Shown here: piece after piece, positions 9,119 to 18,420 of the stretch
Layout: every line of letters starts with the position of its first letter
How positions within the stretch are numbered: position 1 is the first letter of the stretch
Assembly (NCBI RefSeq): GCF_005937885.2
Contig: NZ_CP042176.1
Coordinates: 7,125,501 to 7,189,500 of the forward strand
Direction of reading: 5' to 3'
Length of the DNA stretch: 64,000 bases
Source: Bradyrhizobium sp. KBS0727
GTDB lineage: Bacteria; Pseudomonadota; Alphaproteobacteria; Rhizobiales; Xanthobacteraceae
Program-made: the position numbers and the translations under genes
The notes under the pieces: model-generated
What the model saw: only the letters and a program-made list of their open reading frames with translations
What the model was told of the DNA's origin: nothing
Database searches by the model: none

Positions 9119-9150
9119 AAATGGCCGGGTCGAAAGATCCGGCCATTTCT
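9119..9150 (+). terminator. terminator of the triple-barrel porin
   Basis: AAATGGCCGG-GTCGAAAGAT-CCGGCCATTT forms a hairpin followed by a CTTCTTCTC pyrimidine run, 24 bases after the porin stop. It resembles the rpmB terminator. Confidence 0.7.
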
Positions 9151-9174
9151 TCTTCTCCCTCCTCCGCTCGTTGA

Positions 9175-9757
9175 GCTACGGCGCACGAGTCGCTTGCGTC
9201 CGCAACAACAAGATTCATTCGACGCCCTGCGACAAATCAACCCGACGGGCAAATCAGTCCGGCACGCAAAAAACTGTCCAGCCCTTCGCGCAAAAATATT
9301 TCGCTAGGGCCGTCGGGCAAATCAGGTGTTCAACTCCCGCCATCCTGTCCCACTGGAGGGGCGTAAGCCATCGTCGCAGACGTTGGGGCGGGGAGCGGTG
9401 GACGCGAAGGCTGCGACTGACGAGCGCAGCAGATGCGTACGGCGAAATCGTTTGGGTCCGACGCCCCGGTGCTGGCGTCAAGTTGGCGGAGGCGAAAGCT
9501 GAAGCTGATGATGGTGGCAAGAAAGCCGGTCACCAGGACGAAATCGTATAAGCCGTAAAGCCATTGCGCAGGGAAGGCCGGAGGCTCTCCGCTGAACCTG
9601 TATGCTCGTGTGCAGTATTTTTCGCACAATCGCACGCGAGACCGCGGGTGCAGCGCGCATCCGGTCTTCCCTGCGCCCTCTGATTTCCGGGGGCAAGGTT
9701 TCCAGCAAAACTCCGGGCGCATCGCGCCGCGAGAAGGCGAAGTCGTATTCGAGATTC
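9175..9757. repeat. long non-coding intergenic repeat of Bradyrhizobium type
   Basis: Both strands contain medium-length open frames, e.g. 9171-9551 plus and 9330-9722 minus, with Arg/Pro-rich translations. From memory these resemble spurious hypothetical proteins that recur many times in Bradyrhizobium genomes, for instance a stretch reading KNCPALRAKIFR and, on the minus strand, REDRMRAAPAVSRA. I therefore read this as a dispersed repeat, not a gene. Copy number cannot be shown from one window. Confidence 0.5.
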
Positions 9758-9836
9758 GTAGGATGGGTGGAGCGAAGCGATACCCATCGCCTCACAGGCA
9801 GTGTTGATGGGTATCGCTTCGCTCCACCCATCCTAC
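9758..9836. repeat. perfect 31-bp inverted repeat
   Basis: The left arm 9758-9788 begins GTAGGATGGGTGGAGCGAAG. The right arm 9806-9836 is its exact reverse complement, with a 17-base loop. It lies between two 3' gene ends (porin and monooxygenase) and can act as a bidirectional terminator or a mobile palindromic unit. Confidence 0.85.
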
Positions 9837-9860
9837 AGCATCGGGCCACAGGATCGCGTA

Positions 9861-11633
9861 CTACCCCACGTGCTTCGCCAACCGCCCCGCCTCGATCGCA
9901 TCGATCTGCGCCGCGATATAGCGGCTATAGATGCGGGCCTGCGAGTACGCGCCGCCGACGAACCACAGCCCCGGCTGTGGCGTGCGGGTCCACATGTTGC
10001 GCAATTCCGAGCTCACTTCGTCAAAGCCCCAGACTCGGCCGACACGTTTCGCGATACTCTCGCCGAACAACTGTTGCAGCAGGTGATCGGGGCCCTTGTA
10101 GCCGGTGGCGAGCACGAACAATTCGCACGTGAGGCGCGTGCCGTCCCTGAAGGCGATGGCATCGCGCTCATAGCCGGCGATGTCGGCGGCCTGGACCAGC
10201 CTGATCCTGCCGTCGGCGATCAGTTCGGAGGCGCCAACGTTGAAATAATAGCCGCCGCCACGGGTGCGGAATTTCAGCGGCCAGCCGGTGCCGTCCTCGC
10301 CGAATTCGAGGCGGAAGCCGGCGCGCTCCAGCCGCGACAGCAGCGGCGCGTCGATCTTCTTCACTTCATCCGTGATCAGTCTGTGCGCGAGCTTCATGAC
10401 CGGCAGCGGCACGCCGGAATTCAGGATGTCACGGACCGCGATCGGCGGGCCGTCGCCGAGATAGGTCTTGTCGTAAAGCTGCGCCGGCTCGACATTGACC
10501 ACCATGGTCGGGCTTCGCTGCACCATGGTCACACGAGCGCCCGCGGCCTGCAGTTCCTGGCAGATGTCATGCGCGCTGGTGCCGGTGCCGAACACGGCAA
10601 CCGAGCGGCCGGACCACTGCTTGCCGGCGGCGAAACGGCTGGAATGCAGCACGGGGCCCTTGAAATTCTCGATGCCTTCGATCTCAGGGATATTCGGCGT
10701 GCCGCTGACGCTGGTCGCGAGCACGATATGTTTGGGACGAAGCGTGCGCGCTGCGCCGTCGCGGATCAGCCGCGCGGTCCAGCGCTGCGATGCTTCGTCA
10801 TAGTCGGCGCCGTCGAAGTTGGTGCGGGTCCAGAAGTCGACCTCCAGGATGTCGACATAGCTTTCCAGCCAGTTCGCGATCTTGTCCTTCGGGATGTAGT
10901 CCGGAAAGGTCGACGGGAACGGCAAATAGCGCAGGTGATTGACCGGCGTCTTGTTGTGCAGCTTCAGCCCGCGATAGCGCAGGCGCCAGTTGTCGCCGAT
11001 GCGTTGCTCGCGGTCGATCACCAGCGCGGAGAGGCCGATGCGATTCAGCTCGACGGCGACCGAAATGCCGGCATGGCCGCCGCCGACGATCAATACGTCG
11101 GGATCGGAAGTCTCGTAAGCCGCGGAGGCCTGCCGCTGCTCGAGCCAGTCGGGCGCGGCGAAATCGCGGGTATGGGACCCGGCGGACGCGCGGGCCCGGT
11201 CGGCGCAGATGGCGTCGAAATCGAGCGAGGTGGAAAAGGTCCAAGCCTTGGCGCTGCCGTCCGGTTGCCGCACGAGCCGGACCGCGCCATAGCCCGGCCC
11301 GTTGGCCGTCTCGAAGGCGAACACGGCCTCGATCACGTCGCGGCCGGCGACCACGGCGTGGCGCGGCGCCAGGGCTGCCGTATCGACCCGGAAGCCGCCG
11401 GCGCGAACCTCGGCCGCCCGCGCCAGCAATTGCTCGACTACCACAGCGTTGCCGCTGAAGGTCGCAAAGTACCAGGAGATGCCGAACAGATTGCGCCAAT
11501 GGCTGTCGCTCTCGAAAAGTTCCGACAGCGCGGCCGCCTGCCCGCCCGCAAGCGCTGCGTTCAGCGCTTCGACCCAGCGCTCCGTCGTTTCGCAGGCGGC
11601 TTGCTCGGCGGACGGGCCCGGTCTGTCCAGCAT
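9861..11633 (-). CDS. flavin-containing monooxygenase with N-terminal NTF2-like domain
   Basis: The product is 590 residues from the ATG at 11633 (MLDRPGPSAEQ); the frame is open 39 codons further but that part is Arg/Pro-rich. Residues 15-150 look like a SnoaL/NTF2-type domain, containing HWRNLFGISW. An FAD Rossmann motif IVGGGHAG lies at 182-189. FKGPVLHSSRF at 324-334 is close to the FxGxxxHxxxW/Y fingerprint of FMO and Baeyer-Villiger enzymes. A NADPH Rossmann motif GTGTSAHD is at 349-356, and the late ATGYKGP is also typical. Expected reaction: NADPH- and O2-dependent oxygenation of a soft nucleophile or ketone; the substrate is unknown. It faces a DUF2336 gene divergently. Confidence 0.88.
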   Translation of the reverse strand: MLDRPGPSAEQAACETTERWVEALNAALAGGQAAALSELFESDSHWRNLFGISWYFATFSGNAVVVEQLLARAAEVRAGGFRVDTAALAPRHAVVAGRDVIEAVFAFETANGPGYGAVRLVRQPDGSAKAWTFSTSLDFDAICADRARASAGSHTRDFAAPDWLEQRQASAAYETSDPDVLIVGGGHAGISVAVELNRIGLSALVIDREQRIGDNWRLRYRGLKLHNKTPVNHLRYLPFPSTFPDYIPKDKIANWLESYVDILEVDFWTRTNFDGADYDEASQRWTARLIRDGAARTLRPKHIVLATSVSGTPNIPEIEGIENFKGPVLHSSRFAAGKQWSGRSVAVFGTGTSAHDICQELQAAGARVTMVQRSPTMVVNVEPAQLYDKTYLGDGPPIAVRDILNSGVPLPVMKLAHRLITDEVKKIDAPLLSRLERAGFRLEFGEDGTGWPLKFRTRGGGYYFNVGASELIADGRIRLVQAADIAGYERDAIAFRDGTRLTCELFVLATGYKGPDHLLQQLFGESIAKRVGRVWGFDEVSSELRNMWTRTPQPGLWFVGGAYSQARIYSRYIAAQIDAIEAGRLAKHVG

Positions 11634-11828
11634 GGCGGTATCTCGCTGATTTCTCGTTGTTATCGCCCATCTGACCGCAGGATCCCCCGCGGCACAACTG
11701 CTGTTATGCCGCTGCAAGGCGGCATGCGCCGGGCGCGGGGACGGCCGCAAATTTTACCGAACATTCAGCCTTTCCCCATACCGTTGACCGTCAGCCAGAA
11801 TTGGCTCCCGAAACGCTCAGGACGAGCG

Positions 11829-12953
11829 ATGTTAGAACAATCCATCGCCGACGAAGTCGAGGCCGCAATCGCGGCCGGTTCGGCGGAGAGGCATCTCGAA
11901 ACCCTCAGGCGTGTAACGGACCTGTTTCTGTTGTCCGCCGACGGCTATAGCGGCGAACAGATCGAACTGTTCGGCGACGTGCTCGAACGCCTGATCAAGA
12001 CCATCGAGATCCGGGCGCTTGCCGACGTCAGCGCCCGCATTGCGCTGGCCGAAACCAGCACGCAGCTCGCTTCCGTCAAGCAGGCGCCGCCCGCGGTCGT
12101 TCGCCGGCTGGCGCGGCACGACGAGATTTCGGTGGCGGGGCCGGTGCTGACCGAATCGGCGCGGCTGACGCCGGAGGACCTGGTCGAGCTGGCGCAAACC
12201 AAGGGCGAGCAGCATCTGCTTGCGATCTCCGGCCGCTGGTGGCTGACCGAAGTCGTCACCGACGCATTGCTGGCCCGCCATTATCCCTCCGTCAGCCGGC
12301 GTGTCGTCAACAATCCCGGCGCGCGGGTCTCGGCGGAAGGATTTGCCATCGTCTTGCGGCAGGCCGAATCCGATCCCGAGCTCGCGGTCCAGACCGGCAT
12401 CCGGATCGACCTGCCTTCCGACCTGCGGCAGAAATTATTGCACAATGCCACCGAAGCCGTGCGGTCGCGGCTATTGTCGCGCGCGCCGCCGCATCTGTTC
12501 GAGGAAATCCGCAGCGCCATCACGGCGGCCTCCGAAGGCGCCGGTCGCGAAATGGCCAAGGCGCGCGATTTCGCCGCCGCGCGGCGCTATGTGGCTTCGC
12601 TCGGCAAGAGCGGCCATCTCAACGAGGCGGCGTTGTTGAGTTTTGCCAGGCAGCGAAAATACGAGGAAACCGTCGCAGCGATCGCGCTGATGTCGCGGTC
12701 GGACCTCGAGGTTATCAGGCCGCTGATGCAGAGCCTACGCGACGACGGCGTGCTGATTCCGTGCCGGGTCGCCGGGCTTACCTGGGACACCGTCGCGGCC
12801 GTGCTCAACAGCCGCTTTACGTCCGGCTCGATGGGCCCGCACGAACTCGCCAAGGCCAGGGACGCGTATGTCAAACTGACGCTGGAGAACGCACAGCGTA
12901 TGCTGAGATTCTGGCAGGTGCGCGCGATCGACGCGCCGCTGAAGGTGAGTTGA
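11829..12953 (+). CDS. DUF2336 domain protein
   Basis: The product is 374 residues, starting MLEQSIADEVEAA at 11829. It is almost entirely helical, with repeated 30-40 residue units such as RLARHDEISVAGPVL (about 96-110), typical of the HEAT-like DUF2336 family of alphaproteobacteria. There is no signal peptide or membrane segment. Some DUF2336 proteins are linked to motility or polar regulation, but nothing here supports a role. It is transcribed divergently from the monooxygenase and converges on the OYE gene. Confidence 0.82.
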   Translation: MLEQSIADEVEAAIAAGSAERHLETLRRVTDLFLLSADGYSGEQIELFGDVLERLIKTIEIRALADVSARIALAETSTQLASVKQAPPAVVRRLARHDEISVAGPVLTESARLTPEDLVELAQTKGEQHLLAISGRWWLTEVVTDALLARHYPSVSRRVVNNPGARVSAEGFAIVLRQAESDPELAVQTGIRIDLPSDLRQKLLHNATEAVRSRLLSRAPPHLFEEIRSAITAASEGAGREMAKARDFAAARRYVASLGKSGHLNEAALLSFARQRKYEETVAAIALMSRSDLEVIRPLMQSLRDDGVLIPCRVAGLTWDTVAAVLNSRFTSGSMGPHELAKARDAYVKLTLENAQRMLRFWQVRAIDAPLKVS

Positions 12954-12966
12954 GGGGAAAAAGACG

Positions 12967-14079
12967 CTACCTCGTCCCGAACGTCGTCGGGCCGAACAGC
13001 GCCTTCTGCGTCGAGGGTTGCGAGCGCCAGTATTGCGGCGGCGCATCGACCTGGCCGCCGAGTTCGGCGGCGGCGTGCCAGCCCCAGCGCGGATCGTAGA
13101 GCATGGCCCGCGCCAGCGCGACCATGTCGGCCTTGCCCGACGCCACGATCTCTTCGGCGTGTCTGGCATCCGAGATCAACCCGACCGCCATGGTGGTGAG
13201 GCCGGTGGCTTCCTTGATCGCCTGCGCGAACGGGACCTGATAGCCGGGGCCGAGCGGAATCTTCTGCAATGGCGAGACGCCACCCGACGACGCATCGATC
13301 CAGTCGACGCCGCGCTTCTTCAGCTCATTCGCAAACGCGATGGTCTGCCTCAGGTCCCAACCGCCGTCGACCCAGTCGGTCGAGGAGACCCGCATTCCCA
13401 CTGGCTTGTCGGCGGGGAACGCCGCACGCACTGCATCGAATACCTCCAGCGGATAGCGCATGCGGTTTTCGAGCGATTCGCCGTATTGATCCGTTCGCTG
13501 GTTTGCGATCGGCGACAGGAATTGATGCAGCAGGTAACCGTGTGCGCCGTGGAGTTCGATGGCATCGATCCCGAGCCGCTCGGCGCGTTTCGTTGCCGAC
13601 ACGAACGCATCCCGGATACGCGCGAGCCCTGCCGTATCGAGCGCCAGGGGTGCTGCCTCCCCCTGCTTGTGCGGAATGGCGGAGGGGCCGACCGGCTGCC
13701 AGCCGCCTTCGGCGAGCGGAATCAATTGGCCGCCATCCCAGGGGGTGTGGCTTGAACCCTTGCGGCCGGCATGGGCGAGTTGCATCGCGACCGCTGCCTT
13801 GGACCGTTTGCGCACGGAGGCCAGGATCGGCTTCAGCGCGGCTTCGGTGGCATCGTTCCAAAGCCCAAGACAGCCGGGCGTGATCCGCCCGATCGCTTCC
13901 ACGTGAGTGGCCTCGATGCAGAACATCGCGGCGCCCGAGAGCGCCAGCGAATTGATATGCGTGAAGTGCCAGTCATTGGCTTCGCCGTCGACGGCTGAAT
14001 ACTGGCACATCGGCGATACCACGATGCGGTTGGGAAGCGTCAGGCCGCGCAGCTTGATCGGGGAAAACAGGGCGCTCAT
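12967..14079 (-). CDS. NADH:flavin oxidoreductase, Old Yellow Enzyme (YqjM/NamA-like)
   Basis: The product is 370 residues from the ATG at 14079. SPMCQYSA at 22-29 contains the Cys25/Tyr27 pair diagnostic of the YqjM subclass. LAHAGRKGS near 100 and HGAHGYLLHQFLSP near 175-188 supply FMN and active-site contacts, and the ene-reductase barrel ends ALARAMLYDPRWGWHAA. These enzymes reduce activated C=C bonds with NAD(P)H and FMN. It is a single gene, convergent with DUF2336 with only 13 bases between the stops. Confidence 0.93.
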   Translation of the reverse strand: MSALFSPIKLRGLTLPNRIVVSPMCQYSAVDGEANDWHFTHINSLALSGAAMFCIEATHVEAIGRITPGCLGLWNDATEAALKPILASVRKRSKAAVAMQLAHAGRKGSSHTPWDGGQLIPLAEGGWQPVGPSAIPHKQGEAAPLALDTAGLARIRDAFVSATKRAERLGIDAIELHGAHGYLLHQFLSPIANQRTDQYGESLENRMRYPLEVFDAVRAAFPADKPVGMRVSSTDWVDGGWDLRQTIAFANELKKRGVDWIDASSGGVSPLQKIPLGPGYQVPFAQAIKEATGLTTMAVGLISDARHAEEIVASGKADMVALARAMLYDPRWGWHAAAELGGQVDAPPQYWRSQPSTQKALFGPTTFGTR

Positions 14080-14292
14080 GTCGGGATATCCGGACGGGAG
14101 GAAAACGGTCGCCTCCTGTGTAGCGAGACGCTCCGCCCGCCTCAACCGCCAGCCCTGCAACCCTCCTCCGTCTGAAACACCCCGAACCAGATCGTGCTGT
14201 CAGCGTCCTTCAACCTGATCCTCCCATAAAGTTCGAGCTCCACCACATGCCGTTCGCTGCGGTAGAGAGCGCGAGCATGGCTGGGAGGCGCT

Positions 14293-15363
14293 CTACTCCA
14301 CCAACGTGAACTGGAGCAGTAAATTGCGCTGGATCATCGAAAAGTTGTCGTCGGAGACCAGGGTCAGGACCGTTTCGCCGTCCGGCGTGACGTGGGCGTC
14401 GATGCCTTCCATGTTGTCGATTTCGTTGCCGAGGTCGGCATTGAAGATCGCGGGCCCATCGATGACCGCGCCGGGGGCGACGGACGCAAGCACGATGCGC
14501 CGGATCCGGATGCCGATGCCGCCCAGCAGCGAGAATTTGCGTTCCAGCAGCAGCAGATCGCCTGACGGCAGCAGCACCGCGTCGCTGATGTCGAAATTGT
14601 CGGTGCGGCGGACAGTGAACTGGCCTGGTGTCTTGCCGCCGATCAGGAAGGCGAGGATGTTGCCCTGCGCATCCAGGCCGCGTTCGGAGATCGCGAGCAA
14701 CGTTCCCGCCAGCGCAAATCCCTTCGGCACCATCACCAGCGCCTCAAGTCCCCTGTTGAAAGGCAGCTTGCGCGCGGCCGGCGGCAACGGCACCACCTCG
14801 CCCAGCGCGCGGGTAAAGCCCTTGGCAAAATCGAACCGGAGCAGCTGATTGACGCGCTCCAGCCCGACATAGACGATCGATCCGTCGAGCGCGATCGACT
14901 CGCTGTCGAACCAGCCGCGCGAGGTAATCGGCTTGCCGTCGGGGCCGAGCATCGGCGACGCCTCGACATCGTCGAGCCCGGTCATCTCGCGGCCCTTGTA
15001 GACGATCCGGCCGGTAAACCAGCTTCCCTTGTCGCTGATGGCGATGAAGCGTTCACCCTTGGCATCCAGCCGCAGACCGGACAATCCGCCGAAGCCGCGA
15101 AATCTTGAAGTGAGGATCAACCCGCTGCGATATTCCAGCGAACCGAACCGCATATGCGAGCGGTCGCGGGTGTCGAACCACGGCAGCGGCCGCGCATTGA
15201 CCTCGATCGAGACCGGCGCCGTGAGCGAGAATTCGTCCGGGGTTGCCGGCTTCGGCGGCGGCTGAACGGCGGTCTGCGCCCGTGCGAGGCCGGGCACAGC
15301 GCTCACCGAAAGCCCCGCCGCTGAGTATTTCAGGAAGCGGCGGCGACTGACGAGGTCGTGCAT
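14293..15363 (-). CDS. Tat-exported esterase-like activity of phytase domain protein
   Basis: The product is 356 residues. The start at 15363 is set by coupling: the cobT stop TGA is followed by G and then this ATG. SRRRFLK at residues 6-12 plus a hydrophobic stretch ending PGLARAQ is a twin-arginine signal. The rest is a beta-propeller-like sequence with GFGGLSGLRLD, FISISDKG-like (FIAISDKGSW), NRGLEAL and NMEGIDAH motifs, which fits the esterase-like-phytase family (PF13449). The substrate is unknown. It may be cotranscribed with cobT but has no evident link to cobalamin. Confidence 0.85.
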   Translation of the reverse strand: MHDLVSRRRFLKYSAAGLSVSAVPGLARAQTAVQPPPKPATPDEFSLTAPVSIEVNARPLPWFDTRDRSHMRFGSLEYRSGLILTSRFRGFGGLSGLRLDAKGERFIAISDKGSWFTGRIVYKGREMTGLDDVEASPMLGPDGKPITSRGWFDSESIALDGSIVYVGLERVNQLLRFDFAKGFTRALGEVVPLPPAARKLPFNRGLEALVMVPKGFALAGTLLAISERGLDAQGNILAFLIGGKTPGQFTVRRTDNFDISDAVLLPSGDLLLLERKFSLLGGIGIRIRRIVLASVAPGAVIDGPAIFNADLGNEIDNMEGIDAHVTPDGETVLTLVSDDNFSMIQRNLLLQFTLVE

Positions 15364-15364
15364 C

Positions 15365-17266
15365 TCACGAGTGCAGTCTGCGCGGCCGGCGGCTCGTGGT
15401 GGGCGCGGCGCCTGAGGTCTCGCTGAACAATTCGGCGAGCTTTTCGGTGATCGCGCCGCCGAGTTCCTCGGCATCGACGATGGTGACGGCGCGGCGATAA
15501 TAGCGCGTGACGTCGTGACCGATGCCGATCGCGATCAATTCGACCGGCGAACGGGTCTCGATTTCCTCGATGATGTGGCGCAGATGGCGCTCGAGATAAT
15601 TGCCGGGATTGACCGACAGCGTGGAATCGTCGACCGGCGCGCCGTCCGAAATCATCATCAGGATCTTGCGCTGCTCGGCGCGGCCGAGCAGGCGCTTGTG
15701 CGCCCAGTCCAGCGCCTCGCCGTCGATGTTTTCCTTCAACAGCCCCTCGCGCATCATCAAGCCCAAATTCTTGCGCGCACGACGCCACGGTGCATCCGCC
15801 GACTTGTAGATGATGTGCCTGAGATCGTTGAGCCGGCCGGGGTTGGCCGGCTTGCCGGCGGCCAGCCACGCCTCGCGCGACTGCCCGCCCTTCCAGGCGC
15901 GGGTGGTGAAGCCGAGAATCTCGACCTTGACGCCGCAACGCTCCAGCGTGCGCGCCAGGATGTCGGCACAGGTCGCCGCCACCGTAATCGGGCGGCCGCG
16001 CATCGAACCGGAATTATCCAAGAGCAGCGTCACCACGGTGTCGCGGAAGGTCGCTTCCTTCTCGTGCATGAAGGACAGCGGGTGATAGGGATCGGTGACC
16101 ACGCGCGACAGCCGCGCCGGATCGAGGATGCCTTCCTCGAGATCGAACTCCCAGGCGCGATTCTGCTGCGCCATCAGGCGGCGCTGCAGCCGGTTGGCCA
16201 GGCGCGCCACGATCCCCTGTAGGTGCGCAAGCTGTTTATCGAGGTAAGAGCGCAGCCGTTCCAGTTCGTCATGGTCGCAGAGATCTTCGGCGGCGATCAC
16301 CTCGTCGAACTTCGGCGCGAAGGCGTGATATTCCGGCCCGCGCGGTTCGTTGGCGCCGCGCGTATTCGGCCGCGTCGCCTCGCCCGGCGTCTCGTCGTCG
16401 CCGAGTTCGCCGTCGTCGAAGGTGTCGCTGGTGGAGGCCTGCGCGCTCTCCATTGCGCTCTCCGACATTTCGTCGGTCGAGGCCTGGGCCTGGTCGGCGC
16501 TCATTTCCTGCGCGGCGTCAGAGTCGGGCGAACCTTCGGCGCCGGACTGATCGTTCTCGCCATCCTGATTCTCGTCCTGGTTCTCGTCGTCATCGGCGTC
16601 GGCATTGCGGTCGTCGCCGAGATCCAGCGCTGACAACAGATCGTGCACGAGATCGCCGAATTTGGCCTGGTCCTCGGTGACGCGGCTCAACCGGTCGAGC
16701 CGCGTGCCGATCTTGTCTTCCAGCGCCGGCCGCCAGAGATCGACCATCTTCTTGGCAGCCGCGGGCGGCGCCAGTCCGGTCAGACGCTCGCGCACCAGCA
16801 TCGCCAGCGCATCCGACAGCGGCGCGTCGGCGCGGTCGGTGATCTCGTCATACTTGCCGCGATGGAAATGATCGTCGAGCATCGCGGTGAGATTCTTCGC
16901 AACCCCCGCCATCCGCCGCGAGCCGATGGCCTCGACACGGGCCTGTTCGACCGCCTCGAACACGCCGCGCGCCTGCGGGTTACCCGGCATCAGCTTGCGA
17001 TGCACCTTGGGATCGTGACAGGCGAGTTTCAGCGCGATCGAATCGGCATGGCCGCGAACGATCGCCGCGTCCCGCCTGGTCATCTTGCGGGCCGGCTCCG
17101 GCAGCCGCGCCTTACCCGGCGCGAGGCCCGGGCGTTCGGCCGCGAATGTCACTTCCAGTTCCGGCGCTTTCGCAATCGCGCGCAGGCACGACGTCACCGC
17201 GCGCTTGAACGGCTCGGTCGGCGCTTCCTTCGGCCCAGTGCGGAATTTGGAATTCGACGTCGTCAT
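15365..17266 (-). CDS. cobT: aerobic cobaltochelatase subunit CobT
   Basis: The product is 633 residues from the ATG at 17266 (MTTSNSKFRTG); an open extension to 17335 lies in a repeat and is rejected. The N-terminal 200 residues are basic. The centre (about 225-320) is a highly acidic Asp/Glu/Ser linker, and the C-terminal third is a VWA domain with MIDAS motif DNSGSMRG and later SDGAPVDD. CobT with CobS forms the AAA+ ring complex that, together with CobN, inserts cobalt into hydrogenobyrinate a,c-diamide in the aerobic pathway. cobS lies just upstream on the same strand; cobN is not in the window. A palindromic repeat sits between cobS and cobT. Confidence 0.96.
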   Translation of the reverse strand: MTTSNSKFRTGPKEAPTEPFKRAVTSCLRAIAKAPELEVTFAAERPGLAPGKARLPEPARKMTRRDAAIVRGHADSIALKLACHDPKVHRKLMPGNPQARGVFEAVEQARVEAIGSRRMAGVAKNLTAMLDDHFHRGKYDEITDRADAPLSDALAMLVRERLTGLAPPAAAKKMVDLWRPALEDKIGTRLDRLSRVTEDQAKFGDLVHDLLSALDLGDDRNADADDDENQDENQDGENDQSGAEGSPDSDAAQEMSADQAQASTDEMSESAMESAQASTSDTFDDGELGDDETPGEATRPNTRGANEPRGPEYHAFAPKFDEVIAAEDLCDHDELERLRSYLDKQLAHLQGIVARLANRLQRRLMAQQNRAWEFDLEEGILDPARLSRVVTDPYHPLSFMHEKEATFRDTVVTLLLDNSGSMRGRPITVAATCADILARTLERCGVKVEILGFTTRAWKGGQSREAWLAAGKPANPGRLNDLRHIIYKSADAPWRRARKNLGLMMREGLLKENIDGEALDWAHKRLLGRAEQRKILMMISDGAPVDDSTLSVNPGNYLERHLRHIIEEIETRSPVELIAIGIGHDVTRYYRRAVTIVDAEELGGAITEKLAELFSETSGAAPTTSRRPRRLHS

Positions 17267-17280
17267 CCTGGCCCTATTTC

Positions 17281-17418
17281 CGTCGTCCCCGCCTGATGCG
17301 CGATTGCGCATCTTGGGGCGGGGACCCATAACCACCGGCAGTCATCGTCTCCAGAACCCTCGCTCCGTCACCTAACTGAGGCGTCACGGAGTATGGGTCC
17401 CCGCGTTCGCGGGGACGA
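17281..17418. repeat. palindromic intergenic repeat between cobS and cobT
   Basis: The outer arms CGTCGTCCCCGC and GCGGGGACGAC, and the inner arms GGGGACCCATA / TATGGGTCCCC, enclose GATGCGCGATTGCGCATC. It fills almost the whole cobS-cobT gap, so it would be transcribed within a cobST mRNA and could stabilise the upstream cobS message. Confidence 0.75.
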
Positions 17419-17421
17419 CAA

Positions 17422-18420
17422 TTACGAGAGTGCGACGTTGACGGAGGACTCCGCCAGTTCCTGGTTGAAGCAGCGCTGATAGAATTCAGCCACCAGCGGC
17501 CGTTCCAGTTCGTCGCATTTGTTGAGGAAGGTAACGCGGAACGCGAAGCCGATGTCGGAGAAGATGTCGGCGTTTTCCGCCCAGGTGATCACGGTACGCG
17601 GGCTCATCACCGTCGACAGGTCGCCATTGGCGAACGCGTTGCGGGTCAGATCGGCGAGCCGCACCATCTTGTTGACGATGTCACGGCCTTCCTGCGTGCG
17701 GTAGTGCTTTGCTTTCGCCAGCACGATCTCGACTTCCTCGTCATGCGCCAGGTAGTTCAGCGTGGTGACGATCGACCAGCGGTCCATCTGGCCCTGGTTG
17801 ATCTGCTGGGTGCCGTGATAGAGGCCCGAGGTGTCGCCGAGGCCGACCGTGTTGGCGGTCGAGAACAGGCGGAACGCCGGGTGCGGCTTGATCACCTTGT
17901 TCTGATCGAGCAGCGTCAGGCGGCCGGAGACTTCCAGCACGCGCTGGATCACGAACATCACGTCGGGGCGGCCGGCATCATACTCGTCGAACACCAGCGC
18001 GATGTTGTGCTGCAGCGCCCAAGGCAGAATGCCGTCACGGAATTCCGTGACCTGCTTGCCGTCGCGCACCACGATCGAGTCCTTGCCGACCAGATCGATA
18101 CGGCTGATGTGGCTGTCGAGATTGACGCGCACGCACGGCCAGTTCAGCCTCGCTGCGACCTGTTCGATATGGGTCGACTTGCCGGTGCCGTGATAGCCGG
18201 TCACCATGACGCGGCGGTTGTGGGCGAAGCCGGCGAGGACCGCGAGCGTGGTGGCACGGTCGAATCGGTAATCCGAATCGACTTCCGGCACGTGCGGGTC
18301 GACTTCGGCATAGGCCGGCACTTCGAGATCGCTATCGATTCCGAACACCTGCCGGACCGACACCTTCATATCGGGCAATCCGATGGGCTCCGTAACTTTG
18401 GTCATGGCGGCGGTCGTCAT
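17422..18420 (-). CDS. cobS: aerobic cobaltochelatase subunit CobS (AAA+)
   Basis: The product is 332 residues from the ATG at 18420, which follows a strong ribosome site (CTCGGAGGATTG). Walker A GYHGTGKST lies near residue 97. The Walker B/sensor region ALVFDEYDAGRPDVMFVIQ follows near 165, and FSTANTVGLGDTSGLYHGT is a family signature. CobS is the MoxR-type ATPase that drives cobalt insertion with CobT and CobN. It is the first gene of the cobST pair. Confidence 0.97.
   Translation of the reverse strand: MTTAAMTKVTEPIGLPDMKVSVRQVFGIDSDLEVPAYAEVDPHVPEVDSDYRFDRATTLAVLAGFAHNRRVMVTGYHGTGKSTHIEQVAARLNWPCVRVNLDSHISRIDLVGKDSIVVRDGKQVTEFRDGILPWALQHNIALVFDEYDAGRPDVMFVIQRVLEVSGRLTLLDQNKVIKPHPAFRLFSTANTVGLGDTSGLYHGTQQINQGQMDRWSIVTTLNYLAHDEEVEIVLAKAKHYRTQEGRDIVNKMVRLADLTRNAFANGDLSTVMSPRTVITWAENADIFSDIGFAFRVTFLNKCDELERPLVAEFYQRCFNQELAESSVNVALS

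Noticed and set aside
9171..9551. 126-codon ORF between the porin and the monooxygenase.
   Set aside because: Translation resembles spurious hypotheticals from a Bradyrhizobium intergenic repeat; no ribosome site.
9801..11828. Plus-strand frame that would extend the DUF2336 gene upstream.
   Set aside because: It is antisense to the monooxygenase; only the part from the ATG at 11829 resembles DUF2336.
14142..14246. Minus-strand 34-codon ORF (VELELYGRIRLKDADS).
   Set aside because: It reads like protein but has only GTG starts, no ribosome site and no recognised family. It could be a remnant, but the evidence is too thin.
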